Shown in pieces: positions 1 through 8,225 of a DNA stretch of 64,000 bases; the stretch's first letter is position 1, and each line of letters starts with the position of its first letter. The DNA comes from RGIG3040 sp964410675 (GTDB lineage Bacteria > Bacillota > Clostridia > Lachnospirales > Lachnospiraceae). The position numbers and the translations under genes were made by a program. The notes beneath the pieces were generated by a model. The model made no database searches. It was not told the origin of the DNA and worked only from the letters and a program-made list of their open reading frames with translations. The DNA is taken from positions 1 to 64,000 of the forward strand of contig CAYPIB010000002.1 in assembly GCA_964410675.1 (NCBI GenBank), given 5' to 3'.

Positions 1-150
1 ATCTTTTATTTTTGATAAATAAGCATCACTTATTTTCGCTTTATATTTACCGTATAATTCCAACTCGTCTTCTGTCAGCCCAATTTTAGCCGCTATCTCT
101 GTAATAGGTTTGATATATGCCTGCTGTGCGATTTCAATGTCTGTTTTCAT
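1..150 (-). CDS. fhs: Formate-tetrahydrofolate ligase, N-terminal fragment (cut by window edge)
   Basis: The 50 visible residues start MKTDIEIAQQAYIKPITEIA and include ELYGKYKAKI, the well-conserved N-terminus of formyltetrahydrofolate synthetase. This family joins formate to tetrahydrofolate using ATP, in one-carbon metabolism or the methyl branch of the Wood-Ljungdahl pathway. The ATG at 148-150 follows AGGAG at a normal distance. The gene lies 15 bp downstream of ftsK on the same strand and runs off the left edge, so the catalytic core is not visible. Recognition rests on the short N-terminal signature only, but that signature is distinctive. Confidence 0.85.
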   Translation of the reverse strand, partial: MKTDIEIAQQAYIKPITEIAAKIGLTEDELELYGKYKAKISDAYLSKIKD

Positions 151-165
151 GCTGTTTTGCTCCTT

Positions 166-2724
166 TTACAATTCTTCTAACAGATTTTCAAATTCTTCCA
201 TACTCATAAGTACTTTTCTCGGTTTTGTACCTTCTTCCTCACCAACAACACCGCAATCTGCAAGCTGATCCATAATCCGTGCGGCACGGTTAAATCCTAC
301 CTTAAATACCCGCTGCAGCATTCCGATTGACGCTTTATCCTTATCAATAATAAATTTGCCTGCATCGGCAAAATGGGCATCCAGTTCCATGCCTCCGCCT
401 CCGGTACCTCCGGCAGACGTACTGATACTAGCAATTTTTTCTTCTACTTCACTTGCACTGTCTTCATCAACAATACATTGTTCTTTCAAAAAGTCCACGA
501 TTTCTGAAACTTCTTTGTCTGAAATAAATGCTCCCTGTACACGGGAAGGTTTAGACAAGCCTTGCGGATAAAAAAGCATGTCACCTTTTCCGAGCAGCTT
601 CTCCGCTCCGATCATATCCAAAATTGTTCTTGAATCCACACCTGATGAAACCGCAAAAGCAATACGGCTTGGCATATTTGCCTTAATCAGTCCAGTAATA
701 ACATCTACGGAAGGACGCTGTGTCGCAATAATAAGATGAATGCCTGCGGCTCTGGCAAGCTGGGCCAGACGGCAAATCGATTCCTCCACCTCTCCGGGTG
801 CAACCATCATAAGATCGGCAAGCTCATCTACTATAATAACTACCTGCGGCAGCTTTTCTAAAAGCTTTGCGCCATTATTATCCGGCATTTCCCCAACCTT
901 TTTATTATAACCCTTTAAATCCCTAACGTTTAAATCGGCAAATTTTTTATAACGGTCTTCCATCTCAGCCACGCCCCAGCGAAGAGCTGCCGCCGCTTTT
1001 TTAGGGTCTGTTACGACCGGTATCATTAAATGCGGAATTCCATTGTAAACGCTTAATTCTACAACCTTCGGATCTATCATAATCATTTTCACATCATCCG
1101 GGTGGGCCTTATACAAAATACTCATAATAATCGTATTAATACAGACACTTTTACCGGAACCGGTCGCACCTGCAATTAAGAGATGCGGCATTTTAGCAAT
1201 ATCAGCCACGATAACTTTACCGGCAATATCTTTGCCGACCGCAAAAACAAGATTTGATGAAAATTCCTTAAAATCTTTAGATTCTACCAAATCCCGAAAT
1301 GCTACCATTGTATTTTCTTTATTAGGAACTTCAATACCAACCGCAGCTTTTCCCGGAATCGGTGCTTCGATACGAATATCGGTTGCTGCCAGATTCAGCT
1401 TAATATCATCTGCCAAGTTAACAATTTTGCTTACTTTTACGCCCTGCTCCGGCTGTAATTCATATCTTGTGACCGAAGGCCCTTGGCTAATATCTGTAAT
1501 TGTAACTTTAACTCCAAATGTCTGCAGCGTCTGCTGTAAATGCAGAGCCGTCTCACGAAGCTGTCTTGCCGAATCCTTATTCCCTCCGCCATCACCTTTT
1601 TTCAGCTTAGAAAGCGGTGGAAATATATACTTCTTTTTTGGTTTGACTGCTTTTGCATATTCCTTTGATACATTTAAATCATCCTGTGCGTCCGCCGGTA
1701 TTTCCTTCCGAAGCTCCGGCTTTTTTGCAGCTGCACTGACAGGTGCCTCTTTTGTTTTGGAAGTTTGCATTTCCCTTTGCTTAAGTTCATGTATTGTCTG
1801 CTTTTCTATTTGCAGAGAATCAATATCCTCTTCTACCACATTCTCTTCAATTCCGTTTATTTTAATTTGATTTAACGCATCAAGTGCTTGCTGCATTTGC
1901 TGTTCAATATTTGTATCTGCCGTATTGTCATTTAATGTAATTTCATGAATATTTTCTGGGGAATCCTCTTCTCGTCTAATTGCTGTATCTATCGCTACTC
2001 CGGCTACCTTGTTATGCATCCGAAGTTTTTGGTCCGCTTTTTCTCTTTGCAGCTGCTGGTGCTTCGCTCTTCGTACCTGTGCCTGTTCTTTTCTGCGTTC
2101 GGCATCATCGATTGCCGTATCGTATACTTTTTTGCTGCCCTGCTTTACTACTGAAAAAAATGATTTTTCCATTAATATAAATAAACAAAATATCATTACA
2201 ATAATGATAAGTACAATGGTTCCTACCTTACCAAATGCTGAATTCATGCCCGCAGCTAAATATCCGCCAATGACGCCTCCGCCTTTGCCAGATTTAGAAT
2301 ACTCATAAAATGTTTTTACATTTAGGTCCATTTTTTCCATGCCTTGAAATAAAGCTGCCGTAATCATTCCAAGTAAAAACAAAACGATAGCTGATATGAG
2401 CTTAAAGACAGCCATAATATTTCCCTTATTGGAAACAATAAATATACTGCCTAAAAAAAATAGTATTGGTGCTATGTAACACATCAAACCGAAAACTCCA
2501 CCCATAATACTACTAAGCATATTACCAAAACCGCCTATAATGCTTGTCTTTTCTCCAAGGCTATTTGAAATCTTAAAATTGCACAAAAATAATAATATTG
2601 TAAATGCCAGCCATATTAAAAAGATTATTTCTTTTTGAAGCTGAATCTCATTTTGCTTTTGTTTGTTAGTTTTAGTATTTCTTCTTTTGTTTGGACCGGC
2701 TTTTTTCTTTGTCTGTGCCGCCAT
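166..2724 (-). CDS. ftsK: DNA translocase FtsK/SpoIIIE
   Basis: This 852-residue protein pumps chromosomal DNA through the closing septum at division or sporulation. The N-terminus has four hydrophobic segments (about residues 33-50, 75-97, 104-125, 167-185). A charged, Gln/Glu-rich linker follows (about 200-370), then the RecA-like motor with Walker A GATGSGKS at 519-526 and Walker B VVIIVDELADLMM around 628-640. The end (about 785-852) is the winged-helix gamma domain that reads polar chromosome sequences, here with the typical VGFNRAARIMDQL core. Length and domain order match SpoIIIE-type translocases. It follows tepA, the same order as tepA-spoIIIE in Bacillus, though the small ylzJ gene found there between them is absent. 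Whether it serves division, sporulation or both cannot be read from sequence. Confidence 0.97.
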   Translation of the reverse strand: MAAQTKKKAGPNKRRNTKTNKQKQNEIQLQKEIIFLIWLAFTILLFLCNFKISNSLGEKTSIIGGFGNMLSSIMGGVFGLMCYIAPILFFLGSIFIVSNKGNIMAVFKLISAIVLFLLGMITAALFQGMEKMDLNVKTFYEYSKSGKGGGVIGGYLAAGMNSAFGKVGTIVLIIIVMIFCLFILMEKSFFSVVKQGSKKVYDTAIDDAERRKEQAQVRRAKHQQLQREKADQKLRMHNKVAGVAIDTAIRREEDSPENIHEITLNDNTADTNIEQQMQQALDALNQIKINGIEENVVEEDIDSLQIEKQTIHELKQREMQTSKTKEAPVSAAAKKPELRKEIPADAQDDLNVSKEYAKAVKPKKKYIFPPLSKLKKGDGGGNKDSARQLRETALHLQQTLQTFGVKVTITDISQGPSVTRYELQPEQGVKVSKIVNLADDIKLNLAATDIRIEAPIPGKAAVGIEVPNKENTMVAFRDLVESKDFKEFSSNLVFAVGKDIAGKVIVADIAKMPHLLIAGATGSGKSVCINTIIMSILYKAHPDDVKMIMIDPKVVELSVYNGIPHLMIPVVTDPKKAAAALRWGVAEMEDRYKKFADLNVRDLKGYNKKVGEMPDNNGAKLLEKLPQVVIIVDELADLMMVAPGEVEESICRLAQLARAAGIHLIIATQRPSVDVITGLIKANMPSRIAFAVSSGVDSRTILDMIGAEKLLGKGDMLFYPQGLSKPSRVQGAFISDKEVSEIVDFLKEQCIVDEDSASEVEEKIASISTSAGGTGGGGMELDAHFADAGKFIIDKDKASIGMLQRVFKVGFNRAARIMDQLADCGVVGEEEGTKPRKVLMSMEEFENLLEEL

Positions 2725-2750
2725 ACCATTGTCTCTCCAATTTCTTAAAA

Positions 2751-2791
2751 TGCCATACTAATAAAAATAAATAACTTTTATTAGTATAGCA
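2751..2791. terminator. Hairpin between tepA and ftsK
   Basis: An inverted repeat, ATACTAATAAAA (2755-2766) with TTTTATTAGTAT (2776-2787), is extended by TGC/GCA outside one mismatch each side. The longer T-run lies on the plus-strand side; the minus side has only GGCATTTT. It could end part of the tepA transcript, or be a processing or attenuation hairpin ahead of ftsK. Confidence 0.5.
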
Positions 2792-2810
2792 TTTTTTTGC
2801 GAAGTTGTCA

Positions 2811-3542
2811 TTATTTTGTATTAGTTTTCTCCGTCTGTTTTAAATTGTCACGAATCATCTGGTGAAGTTTGGCCGTTGCTTCCTTAATTCCGCCTACCTC
2901 ATCTATGATACCTTCCGCTACCGTTTGATCCCCTACTAAAATGCTTCCTACATCCTTTGTTAACACTTCAGTTTCCATCATTAACTCTAAAAATCGGTCT
3001 TTTCCTATTTCACAATGATTTGTTACAAAGCCTGTAATTCTTTCCTGAATCTGTTTGAAATATTCAAATGTCTGTGCCACCCCAATAATCATGCCATTTA
3101 ATCTGACCGGATGTATTACCATTGTACCGGTGGGAACAATAAAGGAATAACTGGTGCTGACTGCGATCGGAACACCAATGGAGTGGCTGCCCCCCAACAC
3201 AAGTGAAACCGTCGGCTTACTTAACGATGCAATCATTTCTGCAATGGCAAGCCCTGCTTCTACGTCTCCGCCGACTGTATTTAATAAAAATAACACCCCG
3301 TCAATATCAGCACTGTCTTCTATCGTTCCAAGCTGTGGCAGCAAATGCTCATATTTTGTTGTTTTTGAAGTATTGCCTAAATTCTCATGCCCCTCTATTT
3401 CTCCAATGATAGATATAAGTTCAATCTTATGTTTTTCTTTATTCTTATTCAGAGTTACCTGTCCTGATTCTTTAATCCGCTCATCTTTCTGCTCTTGAAC
3501 TTCATCTTTCTCTTCCTGTTTATTGCTGTCTTTATGATTCAT
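2811..3542 (-). CDS. tepA: ClpP-family serine protease, TepA-like
   Basis: This is a 243-residue ClpP/crotonase-fold peptidase of the TepA (translocation-enhancing protein) type. The motif GGSHS supplies the likely nucleophile Ser121, and VIHP supplies His144, matching the ClpP Ser-His arrangement. A charged Glu/Lys/Gln-rich N-terminal tail of about 40 residues precedes the fold. The ATG at 3542 was chosen because GGGAGG lies 11 nt upstream; an in-frame ATG at 3569 has no ribosome site. The gene precedes ftsK, as tepA precedes spoIIIE in Bacillus. Proposed roles in secretion or germination come from Bacillus literature; here only a cytosolic ClpP-like peptidase is supported. Confidence 0.87.
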   Translation of the reverse strand: MNHKDSNKQEEKDEVQEQKDERIKESGQVTLNKNKEKHKIELISIIGEIEGHENLGNTSKTTKYEHLLPQLGTIEDSADIDGVLFLLNTVGGDVEAGLAIAEMIASLSKPTVSLVLGGSHSIGVPIAVSTSYSFIVPTGTMVIHPVRLNGMIIGVAQTFEYFKQIQERITGFVTNHCEIGKDRFLELMMETEVLTKDVGSILVGDQTVAEGIIDEVGGIKEATAKLHQMIRDNLKQTEKTNTK

Positions 3543-3592
3543 TCCTTGTTCGTCCTCCCGGTTTTTCATTATTTTGACATTGCTATGATATA

Positions 3593-3620
3593 AAAAAAGA
3601 AGAGCAATATGCCCTTCTTA
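3593..3620 (-). terminator. Intrinsic terminator after the 3642-4343 gene
   Basis: Read on the minus strand, AAGAAG(g)GC, a short loop and GC(t)CTTCTT are followed directly by a run of T. It lies about 20 bp past the stop of the unknown membrane protein gene and before tepA. Confidence 0.8.
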
Positions 3621-3641
3621 TTCTTTGTAAATCCAATATTT

Positions 3642-4343
3642 TTATTCAATATCATAATAATTTTTATCAGGTATTAAAATATCATAATTCATTTTATCTG
3701 CCGGAACTTCAATATCGTACGTCATTTCTTTTCTTACATGTCTTTTTGGTACCGGCAATGGATTTTTAATAAACTGCGTATGAGATTGTTCTTTATGAGC
3801 ATTCTCTATTTTGTCTTCACTCTCAGCTGCAAGCATATTTATATCCTCCGGTGTTGATTTATTTATATTATTTTTTCTTTTTATTATCGTAACGAGTATG
3901 CCGCAAATAAAAATACATACAAAGATAATAAATTCCAGAATCAGCATGCCATCGTAAATATATTGTTCAAAAAATAATAACGGAATGACTGCATATACCG
4001 ATGTCAAAATAAAGGCAATCAGCTTTTTGCTTAGCATCGAAAGACCTGCAAATAACAACAGGCAGCCGATTATTCTCACTGCAATCTGATATCCCAAAAC
4101 AACAGCTGTCTTTTCTCCCAAAAACATGTACAATCCATTAACAGAAGTAATAAAAATAAAATCAAGTACATCCCAAAAATTTTGTATTACAATGTGTTCT
4201 TTTGATCCTTTTAACAGTCCATAGCTATCATGAAAACAAGTATATTCACTTTGATAAAGATAAAGAAAAAAACTTAACAGTCCCAAAAAATAAACAATGA
4301 TTCCGAAAATTTCCAGAAGCTTCCTGCTCCTACTTTTGTTCAT
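3642..4343 (-). CDS. Unknown membrane protein with YDI-repeat tail
   Basis: Not recognised as a characterised family. The 233 residues hold about four or five hydrophobic segments (near residues 12-29, 55-75, 82-103, 108-128, 133-154). A cytosolic-looking tail of about 80 residues follows. The tail is rich in Glu, Asp and Lys and ends with a basic patch (PVPKRHVRKEM) and three copies of a Tyr-Asp-Ile unit: YDIEVP, YDILIP and terminal YDIE. Such spaced Tyr/acidic repeats suggest a docking tail, which is inference. The ribosome site AAAAGGGGAAG precedes the ATG. It lies 20 bp downstream of metY and is probably co-transcribed with it, but nothing in the protein suggests a methionine role. Confidence 0.75.
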   Translation of the reverse strand: MNKSRSRKLLEIFGIIVYFLGLLSFFLYLYQSEYTCFHDSYGLLKGSKEHIVIQNFWDVLDFIFITSVNGLYMFLGEKTAVVLGYQIAVRIIGCLLLFAGLSMLSKKLIAFILTSVYAVIPLLFFEQYIYDGMLILEFIIFVCIFICGILVTIIKRKNNINKSTPEDINMLAAESEDKIENAHKEQSHTQFIKNPLPVPKRHVRKEMTYDIEVPADKMNYDILIPDKNYYDIE

Positions 4344-4363
4344 CTTACTTCCCCTTTTAGTAT

Positions 4364-5644
4364 TCAGGCATTTTGCAATGCCTGTTCTAAATCTTTTATA
4401 AGATCATTTACATTTTCAATTCCTACCGAAAGACGAACAAGACCCGGCTCTACACCTGCCGCCTTTAACTGTTCATCATTCATCTGTCGATGCGTATGGC
4501 TTGCCGGATGCAGGACACAGGTTCTTGCATCCGCAACATGAGTCACAATTGCAGCAAGCTTTAAGCTGTCCATAAAATCTACTGCCGGCTCTCTTCCTCC
4601 TTTTAAAGTAAAGGAGATAACCCCGCATGTCCCGTTTGGCATATATTTCTTAGCTGACTCGTAGTATTGATTGCTCTTTAAGCCCGGATAATTTACACTG
4701 GCCACTTTTTCATGGCTTTCCAAAAATTCAGCAATTTTTTGTGCATTCTCACAGTGGCGCGGAACTCGCAAATGCAGTGTTTCCAGTCCAACATTTAATA
4801 AAAATGAATTTTGCGGCGATGGAATGGAGCCTAAATCACGCATTAATTGCACCGTTGCTTTTGTAATATAAGCTGCCGCACCAAATTTTTCGGCATACAC
4901 AATACCATGATAGGAATCATCCGGTCTACAAAGTCCCGGATATTTATCAGCATATTTCAGCCAATCAAAATTACCGCTGTCAACAATGGCACCGCCAACA
5001 CACATTGCGTGTCCATCCATATACTTGCTTGTGGAATGAGTCACGATATCCGCCCCCCACTTAAAAGGGCTGCAGTTTAACGGTGTTGGAAAGGTATTAT
5101 CTATAATGAGTGGTACTCCGTGTTCATGTGCAGATAGTGCAAATTTTTCAATATCTAAAACAACAAGGGCCGGATTTGCAACCGATTCAGCCAGTACACA
5201 TTTTGTATTAGGCTGAAATGCGGCGTCCAGTTCTTCTTTTGATACGTCGGGGTGTATTACCGTGCACTCAATCCCCATTTTTTTCATCGTGACCGTTAAT
5301 AAGTTAAAAGTACCTCCATAAATGGTGGAAGCCATAATACAATGATCTCCGGCTTCGCAAATATTAAATACCGCATAATAATTGGCTGCCTGACCAGAGG
5401 AAGTCAGCATTGCTGCCACTCCGCCTTCTAAATCACAAATTTTCTGGGCAACAAAATCATTCGTCGGATTTTGAAGTCTTGAATAAAAATAACCGCTTTC
5501 CTCTAGAGCAAACAGCTTACCCATCTGCTCTGTTGTATCGTATTTGAATGTTGTGCTCTGATAAATCGGAAGCACTCTTGGCTCACCCTTTTTAGGCTGC
5601 CAGCCGGATTGTACACATTTTGTCTCAAATTCATAATTACTCAT
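4364..5644 (-). CDS. metY: O-acetylhomoserine sulfhydrylase (homocysteine synthase)
   Basis: This PLP-dependent Cys/Met-metabolism enzyme should make homocysteine from O-acetylhomoserine and sulfide in the cytosol. The 426-residue length and early ETKCVQSGW motif fit the MetY branch rather than shorter cystathionine gamma-synthases. The PLP lysine is Lys207 in HSTSKYMDGH, and the cofactor Asp lies in PLIIDNTF. The ATG at 5644 has GGAGG six bases upstream; a longer reading begins at an unlikely GTG that overlaps that ribosome site. It sits 57 bp downstream of yebC. No S-box or other methionine riboswitch is visible in that gap, so no methionine-specific control can be shown. Cystathionine gamma-lyase activity cannot be fully excluded. 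Confidence 0.93.
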   Translation of the reverse strand: MSNYEFETKCVQSGWQPKKGEPRVLPIYQSTTFKYDTTEQMGKLFALEESGYFYSRLQNPTNDFVAQKICDLEGGVAAMLTSSGQAANYYAVFNICEAGDHCIMASTIYGGTFNLLTVTMKKMGIECTVIHPDVSKEELDAAFQPNTKCVLAESVANPALVVLDIEKFALSAHEHGVPLIIDNTFPTPLNCSPFKWGADIVTHSTSKYMDGHAMCVGGAIVDSGNFDWLKYADKYPGLCRPDDSYHGIVYAEKFGAAAYITKATVQLMRDLGSIPSPQNSFLLNVGLETLHLRVPRHCENAQKIAEFLESHEKVASVNYPGLKSNQYYESAKKYMPNGTCGVISFTLKGGREPAVDFMDSLKLAAIVTHVADARTCVLHPASHTHRQMNDEQLKAAGVEPGLVRLSVGIENVNDLIKDLEQALQNA

Positions 5645-5701
5645 GTTCAGCCTCCACACGTGTCGCTTCTAAATTCTTTCATTTATACATATTTCCTTTA
5701 C

Positions 5702-6433
5702 TTACTCGTCCCAATTATGATATACCGCCTGTACATCATCATCCTCATCAAGCAAATCCAATGTCTTTTGCAGTGATTTCATTGCAGTCTCATCGGCTAG
5801 TTCCACATAGGTCTGCGGAATCATTGTTACCTCTGCTGAGGCCATCGGAAGATTTGCCTTTGAAAGGATATTGTACACTACTGTAAACTCATCTGGATCG
5901 GTTACAATTTCATAGCTGTCTTCTTCCTCGATAAAGTCTTCGGCACCAGCATCAAGTGCCATCATCATTAAATCATCTGTCTCTATTTCACACTCTTCTT
6001 TTGCTATAATAATCTGTCCCTTTTTATCAAACATAAACGATACACAGCCCGGTGTGCCAATGCTTCCATTCCCCTTTGTAAAAGCACTTCTAACGTTACC
6101 TGCCGTTCTGTTTTTGTTATCCGTCAGCGCTTCTACAATAATAGCAATTCCATTTGGACCATAGCCTTCATATGTAATTTGCTCATACTCAACATTGCCA
6201 TTATCCCCTGCCGCCTTTTTAATTCCTCTGTCAATCGTATCATTTGGCATATTATTTGCCTTTGCCTTGGCAATGACTGCCGCAAGTCTAAAGTTATTTG
6301 TCGGATCAGGACCGCCGCCTTCTTTTACCGCTACTGCAATCTCTCTTCCAATAATAGTAAAAACCTTGCCCTTTGCAGCATCATTCTTCTCCTTTTTATG
6401 CTTAATATTCGCAAACTTTGAATGCCCTGCCAT
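5702..6433 (-). CDS. yebC: YebC/PmpR-family regulator or translation factor
   Basis: This 243-residue protein has the invariant YebC start MAGHSKFANIKHKK, the RAAVIAKAKANNMP-like region (here RLAAVIAKAKANNMPNDTI) and EALTDNKNRT, and family-typical length. YebC proteins were described as transcriptional regulators; recent work links some to relief of ribosome stalling at proline-rich stretches. Which role applies here is unknown. The start at 6433 has AAGGAG nine bases upstream; the nine extra codons of the longer frame precede this ribosome site and the conserved MAGHSK. It may be co-transcribed with metY downstream. Confidence 0.95.
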   Translation of the reverse strand: MAGHSKFANIKHKKEKNDAAKGKVFTIIGREIAVAVKEGGGPDPTNNFRLAAVIAKAKANNMPNDTIDRGIKKAAGDNGNVEYEQITYEGYGPNGIAIIVEALTDNKNRTAGNVRSAFTKGNGSIGTPGCVSFMFDKKGQIIIAKEECEIETDDLMMMALDAGAEDFIEEEDSYEIVTDPDEFTVVYNILSKANLPMASAEVTMIPQTYVELADETAMKSLQKTLDLLDEDDDVQAVYHNWDE

Positions 6434-6484
6434 TTGTATATTCTCCTTTTTGATTATCATTTAAAATTAAAATACATGAAAGAA

Positions 6485-6507
6485 AAGACAAAAATAAATT
6501 TTGTCTT
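6485..6507 (-). terminator. Terminator after mazF
   Basis: AAGACAAAA and TTTTGTCTT form a perfect 9-bp stem around a 5-nt loop, followed on the minus strand by TTTCTTTC. It closes the rex-to-mazF cluster and separates it from yebC. Confidence 0.7.
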
Positions 6508-6569
6508 ATTTTCAAATATATCATTTTCTTTACACTTCGTCAAATTTAGATGTTTTGCCTTACTCTTAT

Positions 6570-6911
6570 TTATGTATGCAGCGCAAGGCTGATTAAAAGT
6601 GCTTTATTAACCTTTGTCATAATTTCACCATCCAAATGACATATTTGTTCTTTTAGTCTTGTTTTATCAATCGTCCGAAGCTGCTCCAATAATATAACCG
6701 AATCCTTTACCATATGATAACGTTTTGCTTCAACTTCAATATGTGTAGGCAGCTTTGCTTTATTCATTTTCGATGTAATTGCCGCACAGATAACCGTTGG
6801 GCTGTGTTTATTCCCAATGTCATTTTGTACTATTAGTACCGGTCTGATACCGCCCTGTTCTGAACCAATAACCGGTCTCAAATCCGCATAATAAATGTCG
6901 CCCCGTTTCAT
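6570..6911 (-). CDS. ndoA: MazF/EndoA-type endoribonuclease toxin
   Basis: This 113-residue PemK/MazF-fold protein is expected to cut mRNA at short sequence motifs. It shows the family start MKRGDIYYADL, the loop GGIRPVLIVQN with catalytic Arg23, the AAITSK strand with Thr46, and the EQLRTIDKTRL segment. The ATG at 6911 follows AGAGG; the frame opens slightly earlier at a TTG. In Bacillus and many clostridia the order is alr - antitoxin - ndoA. Here only 90 bp separate alr and the toxin, with no space for a usual MazE-type antitoxin. The toxin family is clear; how it is held in check is not. Confidence 0.92.
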   Translation of the reverse strand: MKRGDIYYADLRPVIGSEQGGIRPVLIVQNDIGNKHSPTVICAAITSKMNKAKLPTHIEVEAKRYHMVKDSVILLEQLRTIDKTRLKEQICHLDGEIMTKVNKALLISLALHT

Positions 6912-7001
6912 TTCATACAACCTCTTTTCCTAAGCTTTCACATAGTATTGCCGCGTTTTTGCGGTTGTATTCATTCGTTTTTTGAAACGGACAAGAAAAT
7001 A

Positions 7002-8204
7002 CTAATTAAAATAGTCTATTTGATAATCATCGAAATAGTCTTTTGCTGCTATCACATTTCCATCTTTCATATAAAGCCTTGGAATTCTCTTGCCAAGATC
7101 ACATGCCAATTCATAATTGAATCTTCCAGACAAATCACCTAAATATTCCATCGTAATTGTCTTTTTGCCGTCCCTTCCTATTAGTGTCACTTCGTCTAAT
7201 TCTTTTGCCTGTGGTATATCTGAAATATCTACCATAAACTGGTCCATACAAATTCGTCCTAAAATCGGTGCTTCCTGCCCATGAATTAAAATATGCCCTT
7301 TTCCTGAAAGTGTTCGTGGATAACCATCCCCATAACCAACCGGTATCGTTGCAATCCGCATATTTTTAGACGCAGTAAAAGTACCGCCGTAGCTTACTTT
7401 GGCACCCTCTTCAATTTCTTTTATGTATATAATACAGCTTTTTAAAGTAAGGGCAGGGGTTACCGGCACGATATGAGACGGAACTTCATTCGAAGGTGTC
7501 AGCCCATATAAGGTAATTCCGGCTCTTACAGCATCCATATCTGCTTCATGCAAAGATATAATACCGGCACTGTTCGAGCAATGCTTCAATTCTATATTTT
7601 TTCCTGCTTCCATTTCTAATTTTGAAATTCTCAAAAGAAATTCTTTATAATCACTGAGCTGTTTCTTGGCATCCTCTAAATTGGCGCAATCCGCCTTTGC
7701 AAAATGCGTAAAAATCCCTATTGGTTCAAGCATATCTGATTGCAGTACTTTTCTAACAAATGACAGTCCCGATTCATCTGCCTTAATACCGATTCTCGAC
7801 ATAGCTGTATCTACTTTAATATGTACCATTGCTTTTATTTTAATTTTTTTTGCCGCCGCAATAATTTCTTCTAACATATCATCTTTAAAAACAGTGATTT
7901 GAATGTTTTGCCTGATTAACTCCTCATAAGAATAACAAAAAGTATAGCCAATTACTATAATTGGCTTTTTTATCCGTGCTTTACGCAAAATATACGCCTC
8001 CTCTGCAGTTGCAACCCCAAAGCCATATACAGAAGAAATTTGCTCTAATTCATGTGCAATTGCAACCGCTCCATGTCCATAGCCATCGGTCTTAATAACG
8101 GCAATAATCTGCGTATTTTTATTTATCCTGCTTTTTATATTTTCTACGTTAAGTCGAATTGCATCTAAGTCTATATAAGCACACACTCTATCATAATGAT
8201 TCAT
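7002..8204 (-). CDS. alr: Alanine racemase
   Basis: PLP-dependent interconversion of L- and D-alanine for peptidoglycan. The 400-residue length is typical. The PLP lysine is Lys38 in AVIKTDGYGHG. The second catalytic residue, Tyr, lies in KVSYGGTF near residue 265, and LYGLTPS closes the barrel region. A good GGAGAAG ribosome site precedes the ATG. It sits 21 bp downstream of nnr and 90 bp upstream of the MazF toxin gene, in the cluster starting with rex. Pairing of nnr and alr is common in Firmicutes. Confidence 0.96.
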   Translation of the reverse strand: MNHYDRVCAYIDLDAIRLNVENIKSRINKNTQIIAVIKTDGYGHGAVAIAHELEQISSVYGFGVATAEEAYILRKARIKKPIIVIGYTFCYSYEELIRQNIQITVFKDDMLEEIIAAAKKIKIKAMVHIKVDTAMSRIGIKADESGLSFVRKVLQSDMLEPIGIFTHFAKADCANLEDAKKQLSDYKEFLLRISKLEMEAGKNIELKHCSNSAGIISLHEADMDAVRAGITLYGLTPSNEVPSHIVPVTPALTLKSCIIYIKEIEEGAKVSYGGTFTASKNMRIATIPVGYGDGYPRTLSGKGHILIHGQEAPILGRICMDQFMVDISDIPQAKELDEVTLIGRDGKKTITMEYLGDLSGRFNYELACDLGKRIPRLYMKDGNVIAAKDYFDDYQIDYFN

Positions 8205-8225
8205 TCTTATCTTCTCCAGTTCCGT

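Noticed and set aside
1232..1870. Long plus-strand open frame of 212 codons inside ftsK
   Set aside because: It is antisense to the conserved ftsK motor region, has no ribosome site and no recognisable domain; it follows from codon bias of the real gene.
5645..5701. SAM or methionine riboswitch ahead of metY
   Set aside because: Only 57 bp separate yebC and metY, with no S-box elements.
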